A stretch of DNA of 64,000 bases, taken from NCBI GenBank assembly GCA_016124855.1, contig WGMX01000028.1, forward strand, positions 248,001 to 312,000, read 5' to 3'. The position numbers and the translations under genes are program-made. This document shows, piece by piece, positions 52,307 through 61,495 of the stretch (the first letter of the stretch is position 1; each line of letters starts with the position of its first letter). Source of the DNA: Anaerolineaceae bacterium (lineage in GTDB: Bacteria > Chloroflexota > Anaerolineae > Aggregatilineales > Phototrophicaceae). The notes under the pieces were generated by a model. It was not told where the DNA came from. It was given only the letters and a program-made list of their open reading frames with translations, and ran no database searches.

Positions 52307-52948
52307 TTAGGGAGTGACAGGGACTTTAAGCGACTGCGGGATATTGACAAGGTGTCCGAGCGCGGGACGACGCAGGAGGACATTATCAATGAGGCCGTAT
52401 TCAACCGCTTGTTGGGCGTTGAGGAAAATGTCACGGTCGGTGTCTCGTTCAATCACCGAAAGGTCTTGGCCGGTGTGCAGGACAAAGATGTCATTCAGAT
52501 AGTGTTTGAGGCGTGTGTACTCGCTAATCTGGATGAGCATATCGGAGACCTGCCCCTGTGCGCCACCGAGGGGCTGGTGCATATGGATAGTGGAACTGGG
52601 TAATGCATAACGCAAGCCTTTGCGTCCGGCAGTTAAGATGACTGTGCCGAAACTGGCAGCGCGTCCGACAGCAACGGTACTGACGGGCGCGGAAATTTGC
52701 TGGATGGTGTCGTAGATGGCGAGTCCGGCATAGACTTCACCACCGGGTGATTGAATGTAGATTTGAAGCTGCTTGTCAGGGTCTTGACTATCGAGATAGA
52801 GCAGTTGGGCAATGATGAGGTTCGCAACCGAGTCATTGATCTCCGAGCCAAGCATCACGATGCGTTCTTTGAGGAGCAGCGAAAAAATATCGTAGGCTCG
52901 TTCGGACTGATTTTGTCCGTCGATGACCATTGGGATAACACCACTCAT
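52307..52948 (-). CDS. clpP: ATP-dependent Clp protease proteolytic subunit
   Basis: 213 residues from ATG 52948 with AAGGAG before it; longer in-frame starts are unlikely. Catalytic Ser in GRAASFGTVI, His in STIHMHQPLGG, Asp in the DRDIFLNAQQAVEYGLID region (normally the third member lies just after this His-containing strand). QSPGGEVYAGLAIYDTI is the substrate-strand block. The usual GQAASMGA around the serine is changed to GRAASFGT. No clpX or clpA is next to it, so it may be one of several ClpP copies in the genome. Confidence 0.95.
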   Translation of the reverse strand: MSGVIPMVIDGQNQSERAYDIFSLLLKERIVMLGSEINDSVANLIIAQLLYLDSQDPDKQLQIYIQSPGGEVYAGLAIYDTIQQISAPVSTVAVGRAASFGTVILTAGRKGLRYALPSSTIHMHQPLGGAQGQVSDMLIQISEYTRLKHYLNDIFVLHTGQDLSVIERDTDRDIFLNAQQAVEYGLIDNVLLRRPALGHLVNIPQSLKVPVTP

Positions 52949-53039
52949 GAGAATTCTCCTTTGAATAGACAACATTAAAGAGAGCCAATACTTTTAACCA
53001 CAGAGACGCAGAGGAAAACAGAGAAATACAATAGAGGAT

Positions 53040-53708
53040 TTAGACGGCGACGGCATCCAGTTCGTCAGACATGGCGCGATGGACGCGAATAAGTGTCGCA
53101 AGGGATTCGGTGAGCCAATCGTCGGGATAGGCTGTGTAAAGGGATTTGGGCAGATTCGACTCGCCGGATATGTGTGTATCAATCGTACGCGTAGATATGG
53201 CACTTACTGGATGATAGAGGGTGAGGTTTTCGGGAAGATGCATTCGTGGTCTATCACTGAAGCGATCCACAAGGTCATAAAGTTGTTCGGTTATGTCAGC
53301 GATTTGGCTGGGTTGAACAGCATCAAAGCCCATTTTATCAACGATCTTTTCAACTTCGCTAACCGAAACGCCGTTCCTGTGAATTCGCTTCAGCGAGTCG
53401 ATCAGAAATGATTCGGACTCGCGCAAAGCATCTAGAAAAGCCGGATAATATGTGCCTTTGCGGAGTTTCGGAATTTCGAGCATGAGTTCACCAAGACTAG
53501 TCATCCATGTGCGGCGGCGGTAACCATTGCGATAGGAACGACGATTGGAACTGCGTTCGTGCGGATTGGCTTCAATCACCTCGCTGATTTCCAGTTCGAT
53601 GAAGACCTGTACAAGGACGCGCAACCCTTCGCGCAGAAATTCAACATCGGCGGTGACATCAACTGTTTTGATTTGGACAGACGGTTTATCTTCTGATCGT
53701 GATGGCAT
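53040..53708 (-). pseudogene. IS256/Mutator-type transposase N-terminal region with an unrelated C-terminus
   Basis: 222 residues in one open frame. Residues about 20-115 follow the N-terminal half of IS256 transposases: FLREGLRVLVQVFIELEISEVIEA, then ERSSNRRSYRNGYRRRTW, LGELMLEIPKLRKGTYYPAFL, and GVSVSEVEKIVDKMG. The DDE catalytic domain (about 280 more residues) is absent; instead there is a 65-residue unrelated tail. No terminal inverted repeats or target duplications are seen around it. Either a truncated transposase remnant or a domain kept for DNA binding; the intact frame leaves both open. Confidence 0.7.
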
Positions 53709-53739
53709 CCCTGCGTTACCTCAATCCCTACGATTTTAC

Positions 53740-53775
53740 CCCCACCTTAACCCTCCCGCGTAAACGAAGGAGGGA
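53740..53775 (+). repeat. dispersed repeat copy 2
   Basis: Matches 29 of 36 bases of the copy at 50538-50573, same orientation. Here CCCTCCC and GGAGGG frame a short loop, giving a hairpin. It lies just upstream of the IS256-like gene. Confidence 0.7.
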
Positions 53776-53829
53776 ATAAATCCTGTGGGGATCATGCGTT
53801 TTATAGATCGCTTTGACAATCATGTAATA

Positions 53830-53847
53830 GACGCAACGTGGTGCGTC
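53830..53847. repeat. 6-bp hairpin in the folD/transposase spacer
   Basis: GACGCA (53830-53835) pairs with TGCGTC (53842-53847) around ACGTGG, followed by CCCTACG. This GACGCA...TGCGTCCCTAC form resembles short palindromes often scattered in Chloroflexota spacers, an impression rather than a database result. Confidence 0.5.
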
Positions 53848-53969
53848 CCTACGAAATCAATTATTTCTGCAAGAACAATTGATCAGCGTTTGATTGCATC
53901 GTCATTTTGCAATAATGATAGGGTAAATGGAAATGGATTGGGGTGCAAGAATTTACACCACTTTTGGCT

Positions 53970-54857
53970 TTATTCTCCGGCGATGCGCCATGCAGCTTTC
54001 ATAGTGTTTGCAAGGAGCATAGTAATGGTCATCGGCCCTACCCCGCCGGGAACTTTAGTGATGGCTCCAGCGACGTTTATGGCTGAGGCAAGATCAACAT
54101 CTCCTACAAATGTGTAACCTCCCTTGACAGTCGGGTCATCTACTTTATTCGTTCCAACATCAATGACAATCGCGCCGGGTTTGAGCCAATCACCCTTGAC
54201 ATAATTGGCATGACCGATGGCCGCGATGACAATATCCGCCTGTTTGACAATGGATTTCATATCACGCGTGCGACTGTGGCAAACCGTAACAGTGGCGTTT
54301 GCTTTCATCAACATGAGCGCAACCGGTAGACCAACGATATTGCTGCGTCCGATGACCACGGCGTTTGCGCCTTCAATTTGTGCGCCCGCTTCTTTGAGCA
54401 AGACCATACATCCGGTTGGTGTAGCCGGAGTAAACAAAGGTTCACGACCTTTCATGCCGAGCATACCTATGTTTATAGGGTGAAAGCCATCCACATCTTT
54501 ATCGAGGCTGACGAGTCGCAACGCGGTTTCCTCATTAATGCCTTTTGGCAACGGAAGCTGCACCAAAATGCCGTGAATTTTGGGGTCGGCATTGAGAGAA
54601 GCAATCGCCTCGTTAACTTCGGTTTGGGTACTGGATGCATTCATAAGTTTAGAGACAGAGCTAATCCCAACACGTTCACAGGCACGGCTTTTCATACGAA
54701 CATATTGGGCTGATGCGGGATCATCACCTGCTAGGACAGCTCCTAAACCCGGCGGATAGCCGTGTTTTTCTTTAAAACGGGCTGCTTGTTGAGCAATTTC
54801 CGTTTGCATACGGTCGGCAACATCTTTGCCGTCAATAATAATTGCGGTCATATCCAT
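53970..54857 (-). CDS. folD: bifunctional methylenetetrahydrofolate dehydrogenase/cyclohydrolase
   Basis: Interconverts methylene-, methenyl- and formyl-tetrahydrofolate for one-carbon metabolism. 295 residues with YVRMKSRACERVG (catalytic Lys), HGILVQLPLPKGIN, DVDGFHPINIG, PATPTGCMVLL, the NADP-binding VIGRSNIVGLPVALML, and PGGVGPMTITMLL. Two in-frame ATGs (54857, 54851) follow AGAGG. Alone between a spacer and the divergent pilin-like gene. Confidence 0.97.
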   Translation of the reverse strand: MDMTAIIIDGKDVADRMQTEIAQQAARFKEKHGYPPGLGAVLAGDDPASAQYVRMKSRACERVGISSVSKLMNASSTQTEVNEAIASLNADPKIHGILVQLPLPKGINEETALRLVSLDKDVDGFHPINIGMLGMKGREPLFTPATPTGCMVLLKEAGAQIEGANAVVIGRSNIVGLPVALMLMKANATVTVCHSRTRDMKSIVKQADIVIAAIGHANYVKGDWLKPGAIVIDVGTNKVDDPTVKGGYTFVGDVDLASAINVAGAITKVPGGVGPMTITMLLANTMKAAWRIAGE

Positions 54858-54957
54858 AATCCTCTCGTAAGGTTAATCGGGCAAAGGATACCATAAATGC
54901 TCAACTGTGAACGAAAAGTGAATTTTAACTGGTATTATTGAGGAATTGTCAACGCAT

Positions 54958-54986
54958 TTGAACAAGATGCCGACAAAAACTAAACT
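54958..54986 (+). promoter_or_regulatory. possible promoter for the giant pilin-like gene
   Basis: TTGAAC at 54958-54963 and TAAACT at 54981-54986 with a 17-bp spacer. It would give a leader of about 105 bases before the ATG at 55100, containing a CCGG...CCGG direct repeat and a GAGGGG ribosome site. Confidence 0.4.
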
Positions 54987-55099
54987 GACAATTGCCAATA
55001 GTCTAGTAAGATAGAGATAGTATTTAGGTAACGATTCCGGGATTCTTTATTCCGGTAACTAGGCAACGGATATATTTGATTGGATGAGGGGTTAGCAAT

Positions 55100-58000
55100 A
55101 TGGTGCAAGAACCGATAACCAGTACATCACCCCAAAAACCCACGCAACGTGGACAGGCGTTAATCGAATACGCCCTGATTCTCGTGTTGGTGGTAATGGC
55201 GCTGGTAGCAGCAGTAGCAGCAACGGGGCCAGCGCTGGGCAATGTGTTCAGCAATACGGTGTTCAATCTGGTGGGAATCACCGGAACGCCACAAGACCTT
55301 TATGCACGAGGCGGGCCAACCGCATTCTGGATGACGGTGACGTACGTCGCTCAAAATCCGCCGGCAGCGCGTTCGTTCCCGACCAGCCCGCCTAAACCGC
55401 CGACGGCAACATTTACGGCAGGGCCTTCCCCGACACCATCGCCTGTGACTCCCAGTGCGACTCCCAAGCCAACCAACACCTTGCCACCGACCCCCACGGC
55501 GGAGGATATCGCACATAATGTGCCGTATGATGACACCATTAACGAACCGGTATGGTGGCGTGTAGACAGCAGTGTGTATCTCGGCGGTCAAGACTGGTTA
55601 GGGCAATACTATCCTAATACTACTTTGTCGGGCACGCCTGACCAGACGCTATACAACCAGCAGATCGACCCTTCTTACCGTTTCTTAATGGATTTTAATT
55701 GGGGAACCGGTAGTCCATTGGACGGTTGGTTGACCGATAACTTCTCGATCCGTTTTACGCGTCAGATCGATGTACAGCCGGGGACAACACCCGTAAAACT
55801 GACCTTTAACCTGACATCTGACGACGCTTCTAAGCTGATTATTGATGGTGCAACCGTAATCGCTTCGGGAAGTGGCTCGCGATCCTTTACGCAAACTTTT
55901 ACTCCAAATGCAACCCAGACTACACCGCATACCATCGTGATCGAATATGTTGAGAACACGGGTAATGCAAGTCTTAGTCTTGCGATTACAGGCGAAAAAG
56001 GTAACGTATTAGATGATGATACTAAACCAACAGGTGGCGCAAAGAACTGCCCGTGGTCTCAAACAACCGGTACTCAACCCAATACATTGATGTACTCGTG
56101 GAAAGAAAATCTCTCGACCGTAACCAACGGTTTCCCCCAGAATATGAAGTGCAACCTAGAACTGCGCGGTTACGTCGACCTCACGGGCGTTTCAAGCGCA
56201 ACGATGAGTTTCTGGGATGTCTGGGATTTTGGCACGGCGACCGATACATCGGTGAAATTGATTCTTGCGGAATATGTACCCTATAACGCTGATCTTACCG
56301 GTGGCCCGAATTGGGGTGCTGGCACCAGCTTTACGTTACATACATCGGGCAAGAATTATGCTTGGACGCGCAATGAGCTAGCCATACCAGCGGGTCTGGT
56401 CAACAAAAAGGTGACATGGCGTTTCGTTATGGACAGTGGATCCGCAACGAGTATTCGACGCTGGTATCTTGATGACATCCGTTTGGCAGCAGCTACCGCG
56501 CCAAAAACGTTTGGTGTTTGTACAATCAGCAAATACACGTGCGGCAGCTACTGGAATTTGGATATTCCTGATCAAAAGGCTGACTTTATCACCTCAGGGC
56601 GTTGGGATTTGACCAACAAGATTGTCGCGTCAAATGACTCCGGCGGTACATCCATGAGTTGGGATATCAGCAGTGCCCTGCTCAATGGCAACACGACCTA
56701 TGCCAAATTTGGCAGTGAGCAAACGAGCAGTGATTATCGTATCCATTATGTGGCGCTCAACGGATTAGTTGACCTTCGAACGATTAACATAGATGGCACG
56801 GGCGGATTGCCTGACTGGGAAGGTGACAGCGGCTTCCCCATTCTGTCCTTCTATCAGGCTTACGGGTTAGAAGCTGGCGATTCAATCGAAGTCCAATATA
56901 CCCGCGACTCTGACACGCCCGGTGTTCCAGCTAACTGGACACGGGTTGGAACCAGCGCTATTAAGAGTGTTGGCACCAGCAGCAGCGCGATTTCAGCGCC
57001 CATGGGTAGATTCGATTTGCAGCTAAAGGATATTCCCAATTGGAATACTGTACCTTTCCGGCTGCGCTTCGCGCTCATCGTCAACAATAATAAAGAGTCT
57101 ACGGGCTGGTACATTGATAATATTGCCATCGAGCGTGAAGGTATTCTCAAGTATGCCAACTACCCATTCTGCGATGATGCCGAAAACGGTACTGATCAAT
57201 GGCTGATGGGTGGTCAATGGGGTATTGCAACCACCAGTGGTGCCTTCCAGACAGGGCGTTCATTCAGTGACAGCCCAAGTGGCAACTATGTGAATGGACA
57301 GGTGAGTTCGATGACTATGCGCTATGCCATCGACTTCAACAATGACACACCTGAAAACGTAACGATATGGGGCGGCAACAAGAGCTGCTTTGATGGATCG
57401 AATTCCGGGGCTGCCTCGCAACCGATCTTGTCCTTCTGGCATTGGCGCAAGCTAGGTTCCAGCAAGAGCTTCCGTATCGAATTGTTCCGTAATGCACGGG
57501 CGGCTTCATCCACTACGGCTATCGCACCGTTTACAGTATGGTCTTACAGTTACAATTCGGGCAACGCTAATCAGGTTGTTTGGGAACGTGAAGAAGTCAA
57601 CATGCGTGCCGCGATTGAAAAAGCGACGGGCGTTAAATGGGCAACCTTGATGAGCAATGCCGACAAGTATGATGATGATTTCTATGTCCAGATCACGTTC
57701 GATGCATCATCGGGTAGTTCAGTGTCGGACGGTATTTATATCGACAACTTGGTCATGCAAGAGTACAGCGAAACATCGTTTAAGCTGTGGTCAACTTCTA
57801 CCAATTACACAGCCAAGACGGGTGCACCGGTAGCTGGATTAGGTAATGGGACAAACTGGGTCGATAATATCGATACCCCTTCTGACTGGTACAGTCGATG
57901 GACAACTGGTGGTACGTGGACCGGCGTTACGTGGGATGCGCACAGTGGCATTACGTCAATGCACGACAGCGGTACAAGTGGACAAAAGTACTTGCATCAA

Positions 58001-59620
58001 AGCTTCAACGTACTCGAAATGAACAAGATTCTCGATTTACGTGGAACGAAGACTACTGATCTCCCGACCATGTTCTTCTGGAACCATTACAACATCTCAT
58101 CCGGGGATTCCATATCAGTCGATGTCGCGGTGCAAGACGAAACGGAAATGACATCAGCTACACCTCCACGCAACCTGATGGGCTATGACTATCAATATTT
58201 GTGGGGATCAGCTAACTCGTATGCAGGCGGCAGCGCCAATACGTCATGGGGCGGCGCCAGTTCGTGGGAATCAATCTGGAGTCTGGGAGCAAACAGTCGA
58301 AACGACGCTTGGGTTCGCCAACAGATTGACCTACGAAACTATGTGGGCAAACGCATTAAGGTTCGTTTTGTACTCAATGCTTATGCGAACTCAAACGTTG
58401 GACTCGGTTGGTGGTTAGATGATATTCAGTTCGTGTTCCGCACCAACGAAGTGTTCACAGTTGGCTTCAGCGATGATGCTTCAAATATGCGCTACTGGAT
58501 ACCTGAAGGCAAATGGGGTCTTGCACCTGACCAATGGCGTGGTTCAGGCGGTGGTGCAGCAGACATCGGAACAAATCCGTGGAGTGTCTTCTGGTTCGAC
58601 TGCATTGGATGGACAAAGAATCCGACAAAGACCGCAGCACAATTCCAAAGCAGCTATCTGAACGAGAGTAGCTGTGATCAAAATGCTTGGGGAACATTCT
58701 TCGACAACGTGACCCGCACTAAGGTGGGTACTGACGCCTGGATTGACTCTCGTACGGCCTCGAATATGTTAGTCGCCGGACAGCAGTTCATCAAGGACTT
58801 TACTGATGTCATCAACTATGACTTCGGCACTGATGGTCGACCGGGTTTCGCAAGTGATACATGGTACGACCAGTTTGGGGCGCGGTTCATACGGGATATT
58901 ACCGTAACGGGTGGCGTATACACTTTCATTACCACTTCAGATGATGGTGTCCGCGTACGCGTTGAAAATTCGGACGGTAGTGTACCGAGTGGCTTCCCAT
59001 CATCACCCTATTGGAATGTCATTAACAACTGGTCATTCCACGGCAGCACAGTAGACTATAAGAATGTGACACTGATCCCCGGTGCATACCGCATCATCAT
59101 GGAATACTTTGAAGGTGGCGGAGGCGCAGTCGCGCAGTTGCAGGTAGGCACAAACAAGTTCTCGTTCAGTGACAGCCCGAAAGCCGGTGCCAGCAGCGCG
59201 TTCCCTGTGATTAACTCGATACCGTATAGCGACTCGTCGTTGATTTTGAACGGTATTATTAATCTGAACATACCTGCGGGATATACGACGGCTCAGTGGA
59301 AACCACGGTTGGAATTCTATAATTTGTTCTACTTCGCCAGCAACACGTATGGTGCGGTTGAAGTGAGTACAGATGGCGGTTTCACGTGGCAGCAAAATAA
59401 CTTGACTGACAACTGTCCTTTAAGTGGATGGCAGTGTGATCCCAATACATGGGGGTATGCTGATGTTCGACCTCAAACCGGTAGTGACTGGATACTTCGC
59501 TCGCACGATTTGAGAGCGTATGCTAACCAGAATATCGGATTACGGTTCAAACTGCACACGAGCAGCAGTACACAGGATGGTTGGTGGATTACGGATATTG
59601 TCATCGGCAATATCGGGTAA
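55100..59620 (+). CDS. giant surface protein with Flp/TadE-type prepilin N-terminus, PA14 and jelly-roll repeats
   Basis: 1506 residues. Residues 1-18 are a short leader ending in Gly18; QALIEYALILVLVVMALVAA follows, with Glu at +5 and Tyr at +6 after the Gly, the Flp-type prepilin processing site, plus one hydrophobic helix. Then a Pro/Thr linker (about 93-138); a PA14-like domain (about 150-300, with TSDDASKLIIDG); at least five repeats ending in W(Y/W)(L/I)xDI-type strands at about 453, 669, 877, 1104 and 1494, like MAM/jelly-roll adhesion modules; and a second PA14-like region (about 1210-1360, TTSDDGVRVRVE). A small Flp pilin normally has about 60 residues, so this is probably an adhesin anchored in or displayed on a Tad-type pilus. 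No tad genes in the window. Confidence 0.85.
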   Translation: MVQEPITSTSPQKPTQRGQALIEYALILVLVVMALVAAVAATGPALGNVFSNTVFNLVGITGTPQDLYARGGPTAFWMTVTYVAQNPPAARSFPTSPPKPPTATFTAGPSPTPSPVTPSATPKPTNTLPPTPTAEDIAHNVPYDDTINEPVWWRVDSSVYLGGQDWLGQYYPNTTLSGTPDQTLYNQQIDPSYRFLMDFNWGTGSPLDGWLTDNFSIRFTRQIDVQPGTTPVKLTFNLTSDDASKLIIDGATVIASGSGSRSFTQTFTPNATQTTPHTIVIEYVENTGNASLSLAITGEKGNVLDDDTKPTGGAKNCPWSQTTGTQPNTLMYSWKENLSTVTNGFPQNMKCNLELRGYVDLTGVSSATMSFWDVWDFGTATDTSVKLILAEYVPYNADLTGGPNWGAGTSFTLHTSGKNYAWTRNELAIPAGLVNKKVTWRFVMDSGSATSIRRWYLDDIRLAAATAPKTFGVCTISKYTCGSYWNLDIPDQKADFITSGRWDLTNKIVASNDSGGTSMSWDISSALLNGNTTYAKFGSEQTSSDYRIHYVALNGLVDLRTINIDGTGGLPDWEGDSGFPILSFYQAYGLEAGDSIEVQYTRDSDTPGVPANWTRVGTSAIKSVGTSSSAISAPMGRFDLQLKDIPNWNTVPFRLRFALIVNNNKESTGWYIDNIAIEREGILKYANYPFCDDAENGTDQWLMGGQWGIATTSGAFQTGRSFSDSPSGNYVNGQVSSMTMRYAIDFNNDTPENVTIWGGNKSCFDGSNSGAASQPILSFWHWRKLGSSKSFRIELFRNARAASSTTAIAPFTVWSYSYNSGNANQVVWEREEVNMRAAIEKATGVKWATLMSNADKYDDDFYVQITFDASSGSSVSDGIYIDNLVMQEYSETSFKLWSTSTNYTAKTGAPVAGLGNGTNWVDNIDTPSDWYSRWTTGGTWTGVTWDAHSGITSMHDSGTSGQKYLHQSFNVLEMNKILDLRGTKTTDLPTMFFWNHYNISSGDSISVDVAVQDETEMTSATPPRNLMGYDYQYLWGSANSYAGGSANTSWGGASSWESIWSLGANSRNDAWVRQQIDLRNYVGKRIKVRFVLNAYANSNVGLGWWLDDIQFVFRTNEVFTVGFSDDASNMRYWIPEGKWGLAPDQWRGSGGGAADIGTNPWSVFWFDCIGWTKNPTKTAAQFQSSYLNESSCDQNAWGTFFDNVTRTKVGTDAWIDSRTASNMLVAGQQFIKDFTDVINYDFGTDGRPGFASDTWYDQFGARFIRDITVTGGVYTFITTSDDGVRVRVENSDGSVPSGFPSSPYWNVINNWSFHGSTVDYKNVTLIPGAYRIIMEYFEGGGGAVAQLQVGTNKFSFSDSPKAGASSAFPVINSIPYSDSSLILNGIINLNIPAGYTTAQWKPRLEFYNLFYFASNTYGAVEVSTDGGFTWQQNNLTDNCPLSGWQCDPNTWGYADVRPQTGSDWILRSHDLRAYANQNIGLRFKLHTSSSTQDGWWITDIVIGNIG

Positions 59621-59647
59621 TTAACAGATCAACTGTTCAAGTTTACG

Positions 59648-59682
59648 AGAGCAGACTCCGTAAAATGGGTCTGCTCTTTTAA
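59648..59682 (+). terminator. rho-independent terminator after the giant protein gene
   Basis: AGAGCAGAC (59648-59656) pairs perfectly with GTCTGCTCT (59669-59677) and is followed by TTTAATT. It lies 28 bp past the stop codon. Confidence 0.9.
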
Positions 59683-59761
59683 TTCTCTAGTAGACATACA
59701 AAGCCTTGCCATAGTATCATCCTTTACATCAACAAATAACTGCACACTCCCGGGGGACACT

Positions 59762-60397
59762 GTGCCAATAATTGATGAACAAGTGCGTGACTGGGGATTG
59801 TTGTTTGTAATGGTTGGCCCGGCTGGCGCAGGTAAAAATGCGATCATGAATGAGGTTTTGCAGCAGTTACCGGATTTACATCAAGTGCCAACAGCGACCA
59901 CACGCCCGATACGTAACACCGAAAAACAAGGCCGAGAACACCAATTTGTGAGTGAAGCTGAATTTCGCCAACTCGATTTGATTGAATCGCAAGTCGTACA
60001 TAATCATCTCTACGGAACACCACGGGTGACGATTGAAAACGCAATGCACGAAGGGCGTGATCTAATTGCCGACATTGATGTTTTGGGTGCAACTAAGCTT
60101 CATCATTCATATCCAAACAATACTGTTCTCGTTTTTGTCCAACCGCCGTCTGTGGACGAGCTCATTAAGCGAATGGGTATTCGAGGCGAAACTCAGGCAG
60201 AAATTGATACACGATTGAAACGGGTTGAAATGGAAATGGAGTATGCGCCACAATGTGATTATCTGATTACCAATTATCACAATCAGCTAACCCAATCAAG
60301 CGCGATCTTGTACGGGATCATCCTTGCCGAGCGCAGCCGTCGAGAACTGAACCGACTTCGCATAAAGACCGCTTCGCTGCAAGACCAAGCCTATTGA
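59762..60397 (+). CDS. guanylate kinase-like protein with an altered P-loop
   Basis: 211 residues, GTG start behind GGGGGAC. The GMP kinase pattern is clear: TTRPIRNTEKQGREHQFVSEAEF, LYGTPRVTIENA, LIADIDVLGA, VFVQPPSVDELIKRMGIRGET (all quoted in pieces under the length limit). The phosphate loop reads VGPAGAGKNAIMNEV, where the residue after Lys is Asn instead of the Ser/Thr that binds the magnesium ion. It may be a weak or specialised paralogue rather than the essential Gmk. It ends 1 bp before the ygfZ frame's first possible start, so the two are linked. Confidence 0.85.
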   Translation: MPIIDEQVRDWGLLFVMVGPAGAGKNAIMNEVLQQLPDLHQVPTATTRPIRNTEKQGREHQFVSEAEFRQLDLIESQVVHNHLYGTPRVTIENAMHEGRDLIADIDVLGATKLHHSYPNNTVLVFVQPPSVDELIKRMGIRGETQAEIDTRLKRVEMEMEYAPQCDYLITNYHNQLTQSSAILYGIILAERSRRELNRLRIKTASLQDQAY

Positions 60398-60409
60398 GTG
60401 AGTATAACC

Positions 60410-61495
60410 ATGAATTTACAAGACCTTTACCAACTTTCGGGCGCGATTATTGCCCCTGACGGTATTCCGCTTCATTTTGGGGATCAAAAAGCCGAATACG
60501 AAGCTGCACAACATGCTGCGGTATTGATGGATAGAAGCCACGAAGGCCGGCTGGAAACAACTGGTCGTGACCGTCTAGAGGTTATTCAGCGCATTTCCAC
60601 TAATGATATTGGGCATATGGCGCTAGGTGAAGGTCGTCCTACCATTTTGACAACACCGACAGGACGCATCATTGACCGTCTTATGGTGTATAACTTTGGT
60701 GAAAAAGCAATCGTTACATCTGAGCCGGGACGCGGGCAAATTGTACGCGATTTCTTACAGCGGCAAATCTTCTTCAACGATGATATGAGTATACAAGATT
60801 TAAGCACAACGACCCGACAATTCGCATTACATGGCGTTAATGCAGAAGCAGTTGTTCAACAATTTGTAGCTGATGCGGGAAAACAGCCGTATCTGGAATC
60901 AATAAATAGCGTAATTGGCGGCGTAGAAGTTATTTTTCTAAAGCGCAAGCCACTGGTAGGTACTCAATGGATTGTAATTGTTCCAACTGCCAACGCGGCT
61001 GAGGTCTGGCAAACGCTTTTGCTCGAAGGTCAAAACCATGGACTCGTACCAGCCGGTTCATTGACTTTCAATGTGCTGCGGATTCAAGCCGGTAGGCCGG
61101 GCGTGGGACGCGAACTGAGTACCGATTTCATTCCATTGGAAGCAGGATTATGGGATGAAGTGAGCTTCAAAAAAGGTTGTTACACCGGACAGGAAATCAT
61201 CGCTCGGATGGAGAGCCGCCACAAACTCGCGAAAACAATGGTGACCCTTAAACTGACGCAGATGGTCGAGACACCTAACTCATTACGGCTTGATGGCACA
61301 GAGACTGGCACCATTACTAGCAGTGTTTTAACGCCAGACGGCGAAGCCATCGGTATCGGTTTTGTAAAAGTTGCGGCAGCCGAACCGGGCAAAACATTCG
61401 CAGTCGGTGATCAGAAGGTAACTGCGCAAGTGCTGAGTCTCGCAGGGGCACAACCACCCATGCTAGAGAACCACGTTCAAACTTCAGTCGACTAA
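60410..61495 (+). CDS. ygfZ: folate-binding YgfZ/GcvT family protein
   Basis: 361 residues from ATG 60410 (a GTG at 60398 is possible). The YgfZ signature KGCYTGQEIIARM is at about residue 263; MDRSHEGRLETTGRDRLEVIQRISTND near 45 is the shared GcvT front. YgfZ proteins bind tetrahydrofolate and support repair or assembly of Fe-S proteins such as MiaB rather than cleaving glycine. No gcvH or gcvP is nearby, against a glycine cleavage role. Here many Fe-S and folate proteins are in the window, but no direct link is shown. Confidence 0.92.
   Translation: MNLQDLYQLSGAIIAPDGIPLHFGDQKAEYEAAQHAAVLMDRSHEGRLETTGRDRLEVIQRISTNDIGHMALGEGRPTILTTPTGRIIDRLMVYNFGEKAIVTSEPGRGQIVRDFLQRQIFFNDDMSIQDLSTTTRQFALHGVNAEAVVQQFVADAGKQPYLESINSVIGGVEVIFLKRKPLVGTQWIVIVPTANAAEVWQTLLLEGQNHGLVPAGSLTFNVLRIQAGRPGVGRELSTDFIPLEAGLWDEVSFKKGCYTGQEIIARMESRHKLAKTMVTLKLTQMVETPNSLRLDGTETGTITSSVLTPDGEAIGIGFVKVAAAEPGKTFAVGDQKVTAQVLSLAGAQPPMLENHVQTSVD

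Noticed and set aside
53040-53775. An intact IS256 insertion sequence
   Set aside because: No DDE domain, no terminal inverted repeats and no target duplication could be found.
55040-55090. Leader of the giant pilin-like gene resembling the 3' part of a c-di-GMP-I (GEMM) riboswitch (CCGGTAACTAGGCAACGGA)
   Set aside because: The conserved 5' half of GEMM (GCACAGGGCAAACC-type) is absent upstream, so the similarity is too short to support a riboswitch.
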